From assembly GCF_014647195.1 (NCBI RefSeq), contig NZ_BMOS01000009.1, positions 1 through 64,000 on the forward strand: a DNA stretch of 64,000 nucleotides, written 5' to 3'. Under the pieces are notes generated by a model that was given only the letters and a program-made list of their open reading frames with translations, had not been told where the DNA came from and did not search any database. Position numbers and translations under genes: made by a program. Of the stretch, positions 16,485 through 25,935 are shown in pieces. Numbering within the stretch: position 1 is the first letter of the stretch; each line of letters opens with the position of its first letter. The DNA is from Oceanobacillus indicireducens. GTDB taxonomy: Bacteria; Bacillota; Bacilli; Bacillales; Amphibacillaceae.

Positions 16485-16521
16485 AACACACCAAGTTAAA
16501 TTTTATTATGGTGTGTTTTTT
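16485..16521 (-). terminator. Bidirectional terminator between the insertion and cdd
   Basis: AACACACCA (16485-16493) pairs with TGGTGTGTT (16509-16517), with A/T runs on both sides. It can end cdd on the minus strand and anything reading rightward from the insertion. The remainder of 16181-16566 is AT-rich with no gene that I can support. Confidence 0.85.
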
Positions 16522-16566
16522 AATAGTAATAACAAAGTGATTTACTAGATTAATATTATTTTATTA

Positions 16567-16965
16567 TTAAGCGTCCAAATCAGTCGGAGTAAACGAAAAT
16601 GGCAACAACTTCTCCATCGTAAATGTCTTAATATCCTGATTTAGATTGGTGAGATGGATTTCCATATCTTGCGAGAAAAATTCGCTCATCACTTGTCTGC
16701 AAGAACCGCATGGTGGTACGGGACGGTTCGTGTCTGCTGCAACAGCCATTTCTTCAAATTCTGTTTCCCCATTCGATATTGCTTTGAATATTGCTACTCG
16801 CTCCGCACATAAACTGACCGGGTAAGCTGCATTTTCAATATTGCAGCCTGTATAAACTTTCCCTGATTTCGTCCGTACTGCCGCTCCCACTGCAAATTTC
16901 GAATATGGCACATACGCGTTTTCCATACTATCAATCGCTTGTTGAACTAATGATTGTTGATACAT
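16567..16965 (-). CDS. cdd: Cytidine deaminase
   Basis: A zinc enzyme of 132 residues that converts cytidine and deoxycytidine to uridine forms for pyrimidine salvage. The zinc ligands and catalytic Glu are in CNIENAAYPVSLCAERVAIF (C and E of C-A-E) and PPCGSCRQVMSEF (P-C-x-x-C), with the N-terminal SKFAVGAAV substrate strand. TGGGGGAGAATT precedes the ATG. It lies 12 bases after the DUF1798 gene and ends with a terminator, so it closes that operon. In many Bacillus genomes cdd lies elsewhere, next to era. Confidence 0.95.
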   Translation of the reverse strand: MYQQSLVQQAIDSMENAYVPYSKFAVGAAVRTKSGKVYTGCNIENAAYPVSLCAERVAIFKAISNGETEFEEMAVAADTNRPVPPCGSCRQVMSEFFSQDMEIHLTNLNQDIKTFTMEKLLPFSFTPTDLDA

Positions 16966-16977
16966 AATTCTCCCCCA

Positions 16978-17343
16978 TTATTTGTTAGTATTTTCTAATT
17001 CCTGAAGTAATTGGTCAAAGATATAGAGAATAGATTTATACAGTTCCATATACCGCTTCGGCCGGGCATCTATAAAGTAGCTATGCATAAGCAGCAGCTC
17101 CATATTCTCTCTTGTAGATACGACCTGGTGCGGGTGAACGTTCACTTTCCTTTGCTTCACTATTTCTAGTGTTGCTTCTTCCCATTGTTCAAGCAGTTCA
17201 TATACCGGATCTGTCTCTCCCTTTACCATTTGAAAGAAGTCCCTGTTCCGGCGATTTTTAGGTGGAGCAGTATTTTCAAATCTTTCTTTAAGACGGATGA
17301 GATGCTCTCTTAACTTAGCTGTTTGTTCTCTAACCATTAACAT
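16978..17343 (-). CDS. yppE: YppE-like protein (DUF1798)
   Basis: A 121-residue, mostly helical cytosolic protein of the DUF1798/YppE family, a four-helix bundle of unknown function. The features seen are REQTAKLREHLIRLKERFE, FFQMVKGETDPVYELLEQWE, VHPHQVVSTRENMELLLMHS and the final YIFDQLLQELEN helix. The neighbourhood (a small ypp-type gene before it, recU and ponA divergent beyond) matches the B. subtilis ponA-recU-ypp locus. Start ATG at 17343; a second in-frame ATG follows at codon 3. Confidence 0.85.
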   Translation of the reverse strand: MLMVREQTAKLREHLIRLKERFENTAPPKNRRNRDFFQMVKGETDPVYELLEQWEEATLEIVKQRKVNVHPHQVVSTRENMELLLMHSYFIDARPKRYMELYKSILYIFDQLLQELENTNK

Positions 17344-17387
17344 GACTGACCACCTTGTGTGTAAATAATGAAAGTCTAATTCTCTTT

Positions 17388-17600
17388 CTATCTATATTGT
17401 AATAAACTTCCGATCGTAGTTTCAACTTTTTCCATCTCTTGTTGTTGCTTTTGAAATAACTTCCAGATTTCATGATCAGTTCTATTCTTTATTATAACAT
17501 CTATTTGTTCGAGTTGCTCTGCTATTTCCATTAAGAGTTTTTCTGTGTCCTGCTTCTTAATTCCGTCAGCTACATATAGTTGTTGCAATGCAAATGACAT
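17388..17600 (-). CDS. Small helical protein of the ypp cluster
   Basis: A 70-residue, probably coiled-coil cytosolic protein. It has two helices, IKKQDTEKLLMEIAEQLEQI and DHEIWKLFQKQQQEMEKVET, and ends SLLQYR. I cannot assign a function. Its place between yppE and the divergent recU matches yppC/yppD of B. subtilis, which are equally small and uncharacterised. GGGAGGAG precedes the ATG. Confidence 0.7.
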   Translation of the reverse strand: MSFALQQLYVADGIKKQDTEKLLMEIAEQLEQIDVIIKNRTDHEIWKLFQKQQQEMEKVETTIGSLLQYR

Positions 17601-17905
17601 TAGTATCTCCTCCCTTTCCCTTTAGTCATTCGCGCTAGGAAGTTTAGTCTCCTGCCCCGTCGACAAAACTAGAAGTAATCAGTCAAAACTAGTTGTTTTT
17701 CTCAAGCAAAGTGGTAAAATATTCACTTCAATTCCGTTTTTCTAACTCACAATTTCATGGTATGATTTCTGTGTATATTTACCGAAAAACGTCTCCTAAA
17801 TATGTCTCTTTATCATTTTTGTTATATAATGAATATGTACGGTTACTTCCAGACGTTTAATGTAGTGAGGGAGGATTATCGGTTTAGTCAGTAGGAGGAG
17901 AAATA
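17601..17905. other. Divergent promoter region between ypp genes and recU
   Basis: No gene is seen in this 305-base stretch. It contains a TATAAT at 17825-17830 that could be the recU/ponA -10 box; no good -35 was found. A direct repeat CAAAACTAG occurs at 17664 and 17685. Promoters for the leftward ypp genes must also lie here, but none is clear. Confidence 0.35.
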
Positions 17906-18502
17906 ATGAACTATCCAAATGGGCGGAAAAGGCGTCCATTGCAAAGGGTAAATAGAGAGATAAAAAATCATAAATATAGTAATCGGGGAATGTCGCTGGA
18001 GGAAGACATAAACACGACAAATGAATATTATCTTGCACATAATCAGGCTGTTGTGCATAAAAAACCAACCCCTGTTCAAGTCGTACGGGTGCATTATCCA
18101 CAGCGAAGTGCAGCTGTCATAACAGAAGCTTATTATAAACAGGCATCCACGACAGATTATAATGGATTGTATCGTGGCAAATATATTGATTTCGAAGCAA
18201 AAGAAACAAAGAATAAAACACGATTTCCATTAGCTAATATTCATGAACATCAAATTGCTCATATGGAGCAGATCATTAATCACGGGGGAATAAGTTTTAT
18301 TATTATCCGCTTTTCAAGCTATAATGAAACATATTTACTTGAAACAGAGAAACTTCTGCCCTTTTGGTACGATCTATTTAAAAGAGGGAAAAAATCAATT
18401 TCTTATGAAACAATCCGAGATGAAGCTCATCTCATCCCTTTAAAATTTCAAGCAAGAGTGGACTATTTGTCTGTGATTGACAAGCTTTATTTCACAAAAT
18501 AA
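17906..18502 (+). CDS. recU: Holliday junction resolvase RecU
   Basis: A 198-residue endonuclease that cuts four-way DNA junctions during recombination and chromosome segregation. The PD-(D/E)XK-type core is visible: TDYNGLYRGKYIDFEAKETK (catalytic D and E-x-K), followed by FPLANIHEHQIAHMEQIINH and a FIIIRFSSYNETYLLE strand. The basic N-terminal region (NGRKRRPLQ) fits DNA binding. AGGAGGAG precedes the ATG. It lies 26 bases before ponA, the usual recU-ponA operon. Confidence 0.96.
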   Translation: MNYPNGRKRRPLQRVNREIKNHKYSNRGMSLEEDINTTNEYYLAHNQAVVHKKPTPVQVVRVHYPQRSAAVITEAYYKQASTTDYNGLYRGKYIDFEAKETKNKTRFPLANIHEHQIAHMEQIINHGGISFIIIRFSSYNETYLLETEKLLPFWYDLFKRGKKSISYETIRDEAHLIPLKFQARVDYLSVIDKLYFTK

Positions 18503-18528
18503 TAGTTCAAATGATGGAGGTTTTACTT

Positions 18529-21291
18529 ATGACAGATAAGATGTCGCGATCGGCAAGAAGAAATAAGAAAACAACGAAAAAGAAAACATCGGGAAAACGA
18601 CCCATATGGAAGACAATTCTCTTTACGATTCTCTTTATTGGATTGGCAGCGGGAATTGTCGGTGGAGCAGTTGGGATATATTGGATAGCTACTGCACCGG
18701 ATCTCGATCCTGACAAATTGAATGTTCCCCTATCTTCTACATTAAATGATAAATACGGGGAACCCTTTACCACGTTGGAATTAGAGAATCGGGAACAGGT
18801 CAAATATGAAGATTTACCTCAAGTACTAATTGACGCTGTAGTTGCTACAGAAGATGCTCGTTTCTTTGAACATAAGGGAATTGATTTACGAAGACTGGGC
18901 GGCGCTATTGTCGCTAACATTACGGATGGGTTCGGCTCGCAAGGTGCAAGTACAATTACCCATCAGGTAGTAGAGAACTTTTTCTTATCCAATGAAAAGC
19001 AAATTAAATTAAAGGTGCAGGAACAGTGGCTCGCACTGCAACTTGAAAGAAAATATTCTAAAGAAGAAATTTTAGAAATGTATTTAAATAAAATTTTCTA
19101 CGGAAATAATTCGTATGGCGTTGTAGCAGCAGCGAAATCCTATTTCGGTGTGGAGGATTTAAATGATCTAACCTTGGCACAAGCGGCGATTTTAGCTGGA
19201 TTACCACAGCGGCCTACTGCATATAACCCATTCCGTGATCCAGAGCTTACAGCTTACCGGATGAATACGGTGCTTGATCTAATGGTACGCCATGGCAAGG
19301 TCACAGAAGAAGAAGCAGACGAGGCACGTGAAGTTGATATTGTCGCAATGCTCGCAGAACCTGAGGAAAGCTCTACGAAATACGGTGCGTTTATCGATAA
19401 AGTGGCCGATGAAATCAGTGAGAAATTAGAAGGCATCAATATTTATACAGATGGTTTAAAAATCAATACAACGCTTGATACAAATGCCCAGGAACGGGTT
19501 GAACTTCTATTAACAGATACGGAAGCTAACCCGCTGAATTATGGTAGTGATAATGTACAAGGTGCGATTGTTGTTACCGATACGAAAACAGGTGCTATAC
19601 AAGCAATTGGCGGACGTCGTAATAGTACGGGCAGTCAAGAATTGAACTATGCGATAGATAAAAGGCCTAATTTGCAACCTGGTTCCACGATTAAACCAAT
19701 CATGTCTTACGGACCGGCAATAGAGTATGAAAAGATTTCTACGTATCACCAAATCAATGACGATGCGCCATACCAAGGACCGGGAATGGAAAAACCGATT
19801 AACAATATCACCCGTACTTACTCTGGTTGGGTTAGCGCTCGGACAGCATTAAGTCAATCCCTGAATGTTCCTGCGGTGAAACTTTTTGAAGAAGTAGGTG
19901 CAGACCGGGCGAAGAGTTTTGGTGAGCAGCTTGGACTGGATATGCCAGATGACCTTTATGCTTCCGATGCTATCGGCGGTGGTAGTTTAACTGTTACGCC
20001 GCTGGAAATGGCAAGTGCCTTCAGTGTGTTTGGTAACGGAGGAGTTTATACAGAACCATATGCTGTAGAATCAGTTGAATTCCCAGACGGAAGCACGGTT
20101 GAGCTTCGGCCGGATTCAGAACCAGCTATTGAAGACTACACGGCTTACATGATCACGGATATGCTGAAAACTGTCTTTACGGACGGAACATGGGCGTCTG
20201 GTAGCATGGGCGGTTTACCGGTGGCTGGTAAGACAGGAACAACGAACGTCGATGACGGTTCAGCGGGAGACCGCTGGTTTGTAGGATATACGACCAACTA
20301 CACTGTATCTACTTGGGTTGGTGAGAATATTGTAGATGGAAAACGAGTAGGACTTCCAGATTCGGTGGATTGGACGATCGCCCAGCAAATGTTCCGGGAA
20401 ACGATGCTCCATGTGTCGGAAGGTATTGATACAGCCGATTTCCAACAACCAGATTCTGTTGTGAAATTAGCGATCGAACGTGGAACAAATCCACCAGAGC
20501 TCGCAAGTGATCACACACCTGCCGCTCAAAAGGTTACCGAGCTATTCGTTCGGGGGTCTGAACCGACAACAACATCGGAAAAATTTGATCAGCTTGATGC
20601 AGTTAGCGGACTGAATGCAACCTATAATGAAGATGATCATTCAATCCACGTGGAATGGGATTATGACACGGATAGTGATGTCTCCTTTGCAGTGAGTGCA
20701 AGTGTTGATGGTGGCTCCATACAGGAATTAGCGACAACAGAGGATATGTCCTTAGATATATCGGAAGTAGAAGCTGGGGCAAAATACACGATACAAGTCG
20801 TAGCGATTAGCAACGAAAATAATTCCATAACAAGTGAGCCTGCATCCACATCGATTACGGTACCAGGTGGAGATGAGGAGGAAGAGGAAGAAGAAAATAT
20901 ACCTCCAGTCTCTGGTCTAAGCGCAACGTACATGGAAGACCAAGGAATAATCGATGTTTCATGGAATTATGATGGTCCTCCCGCTGCTTTTGAAGTTACT
21001 GTCAACGGTGGACAAACGCAAACCGTACAGTCTCAAGGTATTGAGATAAGTGGTACATTCTCCCCTGGAGAAACCTATTCAATCAGTGTAACTCCAATTG
21101 GGCAAGAAGGTGACGTACGCGGCGATAGTCAATCAACATCTGTCAGCATACCACAAGCAGAAGAGCCAGAAGAACCAGAGGAAGAACCAGTAGAAGAGGC
21201 ACCAGAACCAGAAGAAGATGAGGATGATGGTGAAGAAGCACCACCTGAAGAGGATGAAACTCCCGATGAGGAAGAACCATCCGACGAATAA
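18529..21291 (+). CDS. ponA: Class A penicillin-binding protein 1
   Basis: A bifunctional peptidoglycan synthase of 920 residues anchored by one N-terminal helix (about 30-53) after a lysine-rich tail. The GT51 glycosyltransferase has ATEDARFFEHKGIDLRR and GASTITHQ. The transpeptidase has STIK (in LQPGSTIKPIMSYG), SQSLN and AGKTGTTN, all intact. The C-terminus holds two fibronectin-type III-like modules (about 675-760 and 775-860) and a long Glu/Pro-rich acidic tail exposed outside the membrane. GGAGG precedes the ATG at 18529. GpsB, a known regulator of this PBP type, is nearby. Confidence 0.97.
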   Translation: MTDKMSRSARRNKKTTKKKTSGKRPIWKTILFTILFIGLAAGIVGGAVGIYWIATAPDLDPDKLNVPLSSTLNDKYGEPFTTLELENREQVKYEDLPQVLIDAVVATEDARFFEHKGIDLRRLGGAIVANITDGFGSQGASTITHQVVENFFLSNEKQIKLKVQEQWLALQLERKYSKEEILEMYLNKIFYGNNSYGVVAAAKSYFGVEDLNDLTLAQAAILAGLPQRPTAYNPFRDPELTAYRMNTVLDLMVRHGKVTEEEADEAREVDIVAMLAEPEESSTKYGAFIDKVADEISEKLEGINIYTDGLKINTTLDTNAQERVELLLTDTEANPLNYGSDNVQGAIVVTDTKTGAIQAIGGRRNSTGSQELNYAIDKRPNLQPGSTIKPIMSYGPAIEYEKISTYHQINDDAPYQGPGMEKPINNITRTYSGWVSARTALSQSLNVPAVKLFEEVGADRAKSFGEQLGLDMPDDLYASDAIGGGSLTVTPLEMASAFSVFGNGGVYTEPYAVESVEFPDGSTVELRPDSEPAIEDYTAYMITDMLKTVFTDGTWASGSMGGLPVAGKTGTTNVDDGSAGDRWFVGYTTNYTVSTWVGENIVDGKRVGLPDSVDWTIAQQMFRETMLHVSEGIDTADFQQPDSVVKLAIERGTNPPELASDHTPAAQKVTELFVRGSEPTTTSEKFDQLDAVSGLNATYNEDDHSIHVEWDYDTDSDVSFAVSASVDGGSIQELATTEDMSLDISEVEAGAKYTIQVVAISNENNSITSEPASTSITVPGGDEEEEEEENIPPVSGLSATYMEDQGIIDVSWNYDGPPAAFEVTVNGGQTQTVQSQGIEISGTFSPGETYSISVTPIGQEGDVRGDSQSTSVSIPQAEEPEEPEEEPVEEAPEPEEDEDDGEEAPPEEDETPDEEEPSDE

Positions 21292-21311
21292 CAAGAAAGC
21301 AAAGAAGGAAA

Positions 21312-21353
21312 AAAGGAAAGCTTATCTGTCGCTATACAGATAAGCTTTCCTTT
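21312..21353. terminator. Bidirectional terminator between ponA and nth
   Basis: A perfect 18-bp stem (21312-21329 with 21336-21353) has A residues on the left and TTTTTT on the right. It serves both convergent genes and overlaps the nth stop codon. Confidence 0.93.
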
Positions 21354-22017
21354 ATTTTTTGCTCTCTATTTCAAGCTTTCGCATCCGTTTTTTCCCTTCT
21401 CGACAAAGATCAAGAAGTGGGCATTCCGGACAATTTGGATTTCTCGCTTTACAGTGGTACCTTCCAAAAAAGATTAATCGGTGATGCGTCTCTGACCATT
21501 CTTCCCGCGGTATTTTCCGCATCAAGGTCTCTTCTACTTCCAGTACAGAATCCTTCCAGCGGCATATCCCTAATCGCTTGGACACCCGTTCCACATGAGT
21601 ATCAACCGCGATCGCCGGCTCATTAAAAGCGATGGAAGCAACGACATTCGCTGTCTTTCTGCCGACCCCTGCCAGCTTCATGAGCTCTTCCTTTGTTTCA
21701 GGAACCTTCCCTCCATGTTTATCGATCAAAACGTGGCAAAGTTTTTGGATGTTCTTTGCTTTTGTACGGTAAAGCCCGATTGAACGAATATCCTGCTGAA
21801 GTTCTTCCAGTGGTACCGCGATATAATCTTCAGGTGTTTTATATTTCTTAAATAAGTCTGCCGTAACTTTATTCACTAGTTTATCCGTGCATTGTGCGGA
21901 TAACACAACAGCAATCAATAATTCAAATGGATTTGAATGGACGAGCTCGCCCTCCGCATCAGGGAACATTTCTGCAATCGTATCTAATACATGTCTAATC
22001 TCTTTTAAATTCAGCAT
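21352..22017 (-). CDS. nth: Endonuclease III
   Basis: A base-excision repair glycosylase/AP lyase of 221 residues that removes oxidised pyrimidines. The helix-hairpin-helix LAGVGRKTANVVAS carries the catalytic Lys, and AVDTHVERVSKRLG carries the catalytic Asp. The 4Fe-4S ligands follow the C-x6-C-x2-C-x5-C pattern in CKARNPNCPECPLLDLC near residue 190-206. The ATG lies 4 bases after the dnaD stop, so the pair is co-transcribed as in B. subtilis. Confidence 0.97.
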   Translation of the reverse strand: MLNLKEIRHVLDTIAEMFPDAEGELVHSNPFELLIAVVLSAQCTDKLVNKVTADLFKKYKTPEDYIAVPLEELQQDIRSIGLYRTKAKNIQKLCHVLIDKHGGKVPETKEELMKLAGVGRKTANVVASIAFNEPAIAVDTHVERVSKRLGICRWKDSVLEVEETLMRKIPREEWSETHHRLIFFGRYHCKARNPNCPECPLLDLCREGKKRMRKLEIESKK

Positions 22018-22021
22018 CTAA

Positions 22022-22708
22022 CTAGTCTTCCCCTTCCAGCCAGTTATAGTAGATTGATGTGTCTCTTTTTGCCGTTTGCGCAGGTTGCTGCTGATTTACT
22101 TGCTGATGACTGTGAAACTTCCTGCTTGTATTTCTTGCTTGCTCGACGGAATGGATTCCCTTCTTCTTCCATTCTCGCAAGATACGGTCAATATATTTAA
22201 AGTTTAATTTACCCATAAGTACTGATTCTCTAAGCCCTGCCTTAATTAGCGCCGGGCTGATCTTGTCTTCATCCAACCACGTATTAATCATTTCGATTTC
22301 AAATGGAGAAATCGGCCGACCGAACTCCTGTTCAAACAAAATAAAAATCGTCCCTGTCGTGTTTTCTTCTTGTTCTTTTTCTTCACTATAAAGTTTTTCG
22401 AGTAACGGCTGGACAGAGTAGGCTTCTGAAATTTGACCTTGCTCATTTTCCCTTGGCTCAATCGTTAATAAATCCTTTTGAATAAGCTTCATTAAAATGT
22501 CGGAGCAATGTTTCTCACTAATTGTCAATGGTTCAGCCAGTTCAGCGGGGGTTGGGAAATTGTTCTTCTCTTTGAAAAAATAAATAAGTTGTAGAACAAG
22601 CACAAGCTCGGTTTCATTTAAACCAAGCTTCGTGTAGTTTGTCAGCAATCTGCCGGGGATATGTAATTGATCGTGTAATATTTCTTCCAGTGGATTTGTT
22701 TCAAACAT
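22022..22708 (-). CDS. dnaD: Primosome component DnaD
   Basis: A replication-initiation and restart protein of 228 residues that helps DnaB/DnaI load the replicative helicase. The N-terminal winged-helix domain (LLTNYTKLGLNETELVLVLQ) oligomerises. The C-terminal DnaD/DnaB2 domain (FGRPISPFEIEMINTWLDE, then GKLNFKYIDRILREWKKKGI) binds DNA, and YYNWLEGED ends the chain. The start at 22708 (MFETNPLEEIL) is chosen because AAGGAGG lies 9 bases upstream; the open frame extends further without a site. Confidence 0.95.
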   Translation of the reverse strand: MFETNPLEEILHDQLHIPGRLLTNYTKLGLNETELVLVLQLIYFFKEKNNFPTPAELAEPLTISEKHCSDILMKLIQKDLLTIEPRENEQGQISEAYSVQPLLEKLYSEEKEQEENTTGTIFILFEQEFGRPISPFEIEMINTWLDEDKISPALIKAGLRESVLMGKLNFKYIDRILREWKKKGIHSVEQARNTSRKFHSHQQVNQQQPAQTAKRDTSIYYNWLEGED

Positions 22709-22736
22709 GTTAGGTACCTCCTTATTAGAAAACTTA

Positions 22737-22763
22737 GTTGTCACCAAGCATTTCGGTGACAAC
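22737..22763 (-). promoter_or_regulatory. Hairpin in the dnaD leader
   Basis: A perfect 9-bp stem (GTTGTCACC at 22737-22745 with GGTGACAAC at 22755-22763) lies 29 bases before the dnaD start. On the minus strand TAAGTTTTCT follows it. It could be a weak terminator or leader structure. Confidence 0.4.
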
Positions 22764-22917
22764 CTCAGTTTCACTTATGCAGTAAGAAAAGATTTATACT
22801 TATCCTTCTGCCAAGTAAACATGCGAATTCCGATTCTTGATTACTCAACTTCGCAGACTTAAACAACCAAGTATTCTTTTTGCTTCTTTTTTTAAAGCTT
22901 AACATATCTTCTTATTG
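22764..22917. other. AT-rich spacer between the dnaD leader and repeat R1
   Basis: I see no gene or clear promoter here. Transcription of dnaD-nth must start between this spacer and the repeat, so R1 may lie just upstream of the dnaD promoter. Confidence 0.3.
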
Positions 22918-23353
22918 CTTTCATACAGCGTAAGTGTCTTGCTCTTTCAGTTTTTTTTGCGTTCTGATTACCGTTCAGTTTCCCGGCGGACGGATGCTTT
23001 CCACGGGCACGGCCTCAGCCTCCTCGGAAGAAAACCGCTTCCTGCTCAGGTCTGGACACGTGCTTTTCCCGTAGGAGTCACCGTCCGCCGGGCAACTGAA
23101 CTAGTAGAGAACGTTATTATTAATGGAAACTATCGCATTGTAATGAGCTATTTATTTCTAAATGAAAAATAGTGTTCCAAATTAGGTTTACCCTCGGAGC
23201 AGTCCAGACACCTCGAGACTCCTGCAGGAGGAAAGGCATAGGTGAGACCCCACAGGGCGACAGCCCGAGGAGGCTCACCAGCCGCCTGCGGAAAGCGAGA
23301 GGTGTCTGGACTGCGAACCTCCAGGTAAGAGTTGCACTTACGCTGTATGAAAT
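22918..23353 (+). repeat. GC-rich palindromic repeat, copy 1 (R1)
   Basis: A 0.44 kb element with imperfect inverted ends: TCATACAGCGTAAGTG at 22921 and CACTTACGCTGTATGA at 23335. It contains two long palindromes. Module B (about 22974-23100) is bounded by CAGTTTCCCGGCGGACGG and CCGTCCGCCGGGCAACTG. Module A (about 23198-23316) is bounded by GCAGTCCAGACACCTC and GAGGTGTCTGGACTGC. The order is B then A, opposite to copies 2 and 3. It fills the dnaD-asnS gap and has no credible gene. It is non-autonomous and MITE-like. Confidence 0.85.
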
Positions 23354-23380
23354 CAGTAGTTTAGGTTAAGTTAATCAATT

Positions 23381-23414
23381 ATAAATCCCTTGCTTTAAGC
23401 TGCAAGGGATTTAT
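23381..23414 (-). terminator. Terminator after asnS
   Basis: A perfect 13-bp stem (23381-23393 with 23402-23414) lies 13 bases after the asnS stop. The trailing T run is weak (ATAATTGATT). Confidence 0.65.
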
Positions 23415-23426
23415 AATCACATTTAT

Positions 23427-24719
23427 TTATGGATGCAATCTATTCAACAGACGCGGGAATGGAATCGTTTCGCGAATATGTTCGACACCCGTAAGCCATG
23501 CTACAGTACGTTCAAGACCGAGACCGAATCCAGAGTGTGGAATGCTTCCATATTTCCGCAGTTCCAAATACCACTCATAGGCTGGACCGGTTAATCCGTG
23601 TTCCTCATAGCGCTGTTTCATCAAGTCGTAATCATGAATGCGTTCTGAGCCGCCAATCACTTCTCCGTATCCTTCTGGCGCGATTAAATCAGCACATAGA
23701 ACTACATCATCCCGATCCGGATGCGGCTGCATATAAAATGCTTTAATGTCTTTCGGATAGTTCACGATAAAAACAGGGTTATCGAAGCTATCGGCAATTG
23801 CTGTTTCATGTGGGGCACCGAAGTCGTCTCCCCATTCAATATCATCGAATCCTTTTTCTTTCAACAATTCAATAGCTTCATCATATGTGATTCTTGGGAA
23901 TGGCGCTTGTATCTTCTCAAGTTTGGATATATCCCTCTCTAACACGTCTAACTCTAGTTTACAGTTCTTCAATACAGATTGAATAAGGAACATGACATAA
24001 TTTTCTTGTATAACGAGGCTCTCTTCATGTTCGATAAATGCCATTTCTGGTTCAATCATCCAGAATTCAATCAAATGTCTTCGGGTTTTAGACTTTTCAG
24101 CACGGAATGTCGGTCCGAATGAGAATACCTTTCCTAGCGCCATCGCGGCTGCTTCCATATAAAGCTGTCCACTCTGGGATAAATAAGCTTCTTCATCAAA
24201 GTATTTCGTATGGAATAATTCAGTTGTCCCTTCAGCTGAAGATGCTGTCAGAATTGGTGGATCGACTTTAACAAATCCTTGATTATTGAAAAATTCATAC
24301 GTTGCCCGAATGATTTCATTACGAACTTTCATGATTGCATGCTGCTTTTTCGAACGTAACCATAAATGGCGATGGTCCATTAGAAATTCGGTTCCATGCT
24401 CTTTCGGCGTAATTGGATAATCTTCTGCTTCATGGATCACTTCAAGATTGGTTACATGCATTTCATAACCGAAAGCAGAACGTTTATCTTCCACAATTTT
24501 TCCTGTAATATAAATCGATGTTTCCTGTGTTAGATTTTTCGCTGTTTGGAAAACTTCTTCCTCTATATCATTTTTTGCTACAACTGCTTGCATAAAACCG
24601 GTTCCGTCACGTAATTGCAGGAAGGCAATCTTCCCACTGGAACGTTTATTTGCAAGCCAAGCTCCTATTGTTACTTCTTTTTCATTATAATCAGGTGCTT
24701 GAGAAATCGTAATCTTCAT
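23427..24719 (-). CDS. asnS: Asparaginyl-tRNA synthetase
   Basis: A class IIb synthetase of 430 residues that charges tRNA-Asn. The N-terminal OB fold (about 15-100, [20 protein letters not shown]) reads the anticodon. The catalytic core shows motif 2 ([20 protein letters not shown]) and motif 3 ([15 protein letters not shown]), with [20 protein letters not shown] between. The length is normal. GGAGGTATAAAG precedes the ATG. It is last in the dinG-ypmB-aspB-asnS series, 24 bases after aspB. Confidence 0.97.
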   Translation of the reverse strand: MKITISQAPDYNEKEVTIGAWLANKRSSGKIAFLQLRDGTGFMQAVVAKNDIEEEVFQTAKNLTQETSIYITGKIVEDKRSAFGYEMHVTNLEVIHEAEDYPITPKEHGTEFLMDHRHLWLRSKKQHAIMKVRNEIIRATYEFFNNQGFVKVDPPILTASSAEGTTELFHTKYFDEEAYLSQSGQLYMEAAAMALGKVFSFGPTFRAEKSKTRRHLIEFWMIEPEMAFIEHEESLVIQENYVMFLIQSVLKNCKLELDVLERDISKLEKIQAPFPRITYDEAIELLKEKGFDDIEWGDDFGAPHETAIADSFDNPVFIVNYPKDIKAFYMQPHPDRDDVVLCADLIAPEGYGEVIGGSERIHDYDLMKQRYEEHGLTGPAYEWYLELRKYGSIPHSGFGLGLERTVAWLTGVEHIRETIPFPRLLNRLHP

Positions 24720-24743
24720 CTTTATACCTCCATAAATCGATCT

Positions 24744-25922
24744 TTAATGAGTTTCGACAAAACGTTTAATCCGTTTTGCCGCTTCTTTTAAGTCGTCTAA
24801 TGATAAACAATAGGATAGTCTCACATTTTCTGGTGCGCCAAATCCAGTACCTGGCACCATGGCGACTTTTTCTTCTTCTATTATAGCTGTTACCCATTCA
24901 TCAACCGTGTCAAAGCCATTTTTCCGCACGGCTTCTGTTACATCCGGGAATAAATAGAATGCTCCTTTTGGTTTTTCACATTTGATGCCTGGGATTTCAC
25001 TGATTAAGTTGTAAAAGACATCCAAGCGTTCCGCAAATATATCTCTCATTTTCCGAACTTCGCTTTCGTCCATGGAAAGTGCGGCAACAGATGCGTACTG
25101 AGCAATAGAAACAGGGTTGGACGTCGAATGAGAGGAAACATTATTCATTGCTTTTATAAGCTCTTTCTCTCCAGCTGCATAACCAATTCTCCAGCCTGTC
25201 ATTGCATATGTTTTTGAAACGCCATTAATAACTACCGTTTGTTTCTTTAGCTCTTGACTGATGGAAGCGATGGATACATGTTCTTCATCAGAATAAATAA
25301 GCTTTTCATAAATTTCGTCTGAAACGATAAGGATATTATGCTTGAGACAAATTTCGCCAATCGCTTCAAGTTCTTCTTTTGAATACATCATTCCCGTTGG
25401 GTTGCTTGGTGAATTGATAATAATTGCTTTTGTGTTGCTTGTAATAGCTCTTTCCAATTCTTCTAGTTGTACCTTGAAATCATGTTCTGCCTTCGTAGGA
25501 ATAAATACAGGTACTCCCTCTGCTAGTTTCACTTGTTCTGGATAACTTACCCAAAAAGGGGCAGGGATAAGTACTTCATCGCCTTTATTTAAAAGCACTT
25601 GGAACAGTGCATAAAGTGCATGCTTTGCTCCCATTGTGACAATGATTTCATCTTTTGCGAAGTTGAGTTGATGATCCCTCTCCATTTTCTTTTGGATTGC
25701 TTCAATTAGCTCGGAGATCCCACCAGTCGGTGTATATTTTGTAAGGCCTGCTTGCATTGCTCGAATAGCCGCCTCAATAATCGGTTCTGGTGTATTAAAA
25801 TCTGGCTCTCCGGCTCCTAATCCAATGATATCATGACCTTGGCTTTTCAATTCGTTCGCTTTAGCAGTAATGGCCAGTGTCGATGAGGGAGTTATTGTTT
25901 TTACTCTGTTCGCTAATTCCAT
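24744..25922 (-). CDS. aspB: Aspartate aminotransferase
   Basis: A PLP enzyme of 392 residues that interconverts aspartate/oxaloacetate and glutamate/2-oxoglutarate. The class I fold is clear: GLGAGEPDFNTPEPI near the N-terminus, NSPSNPTGMMYSKEEL, the YEKLIY tyrosine, the PLP lysine in VSKTYAMTGWRIGYAAG (about residue 235), and the carboxylate-binding Arg in VRLSYCLS. It is paired with asnS, linking aspartate and asparagine use. AGGAGGAAAG precedes the ATG. Distinguishing aspartate from broad-specificity transaminases rests on homology and context. Confidence 0.93.
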   Translation of the reverse strand: MELANRVKTITPSSTLAITAKANELKSQGHDIIGLGAGEPDFNTPEPIIEAAIRAMQAGLTKYTPTGGISELIEAIQKKMERDHQLNFAKDEIIVTMGAKHALYALFQVLLNKGDEVLIPAPFWVSYPEQVKLAEGVPVFIPTKAEHDFKVQLEELERAITSNTKAIIINSPSNPTGMMYSKEELEAIGEICLKHNILIVSDEIYEKLIYSDEEHVSIASISQELKKQTVVINGVSKTYAMTGWRIGYAAGEKELIKAMNNVSSHSTSNPVSIAQYASVAALSMDESEVRKMRDIFAERLDVFYNLISEIPGIKCEKPKGAFYLFPDVTEAVRKNGFDTVDEWVTAIIEEEKVAMVPGTGFGAPENVRLSYCLSLDDLKEAAKRIKRFVETH

Positions 25923-25935
25923 CTGTTCTTTCCTC

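Noticed and set aside
20870-21285. Glu/Pro-rich repeats at the end of ponA as a possible separate gene or tandem-repeat element
   Set aside because: They stay in frame with ponA and such acidic tails are usual for this PBP type.
22915-23369. Two open frames (85 and 65 codons) inside repeat R1
   Set aside because: They lie wholly in palindromic repeat DNA, have no good ribosome sites, and similar frames recur in the other copies only because the sequence recurs.
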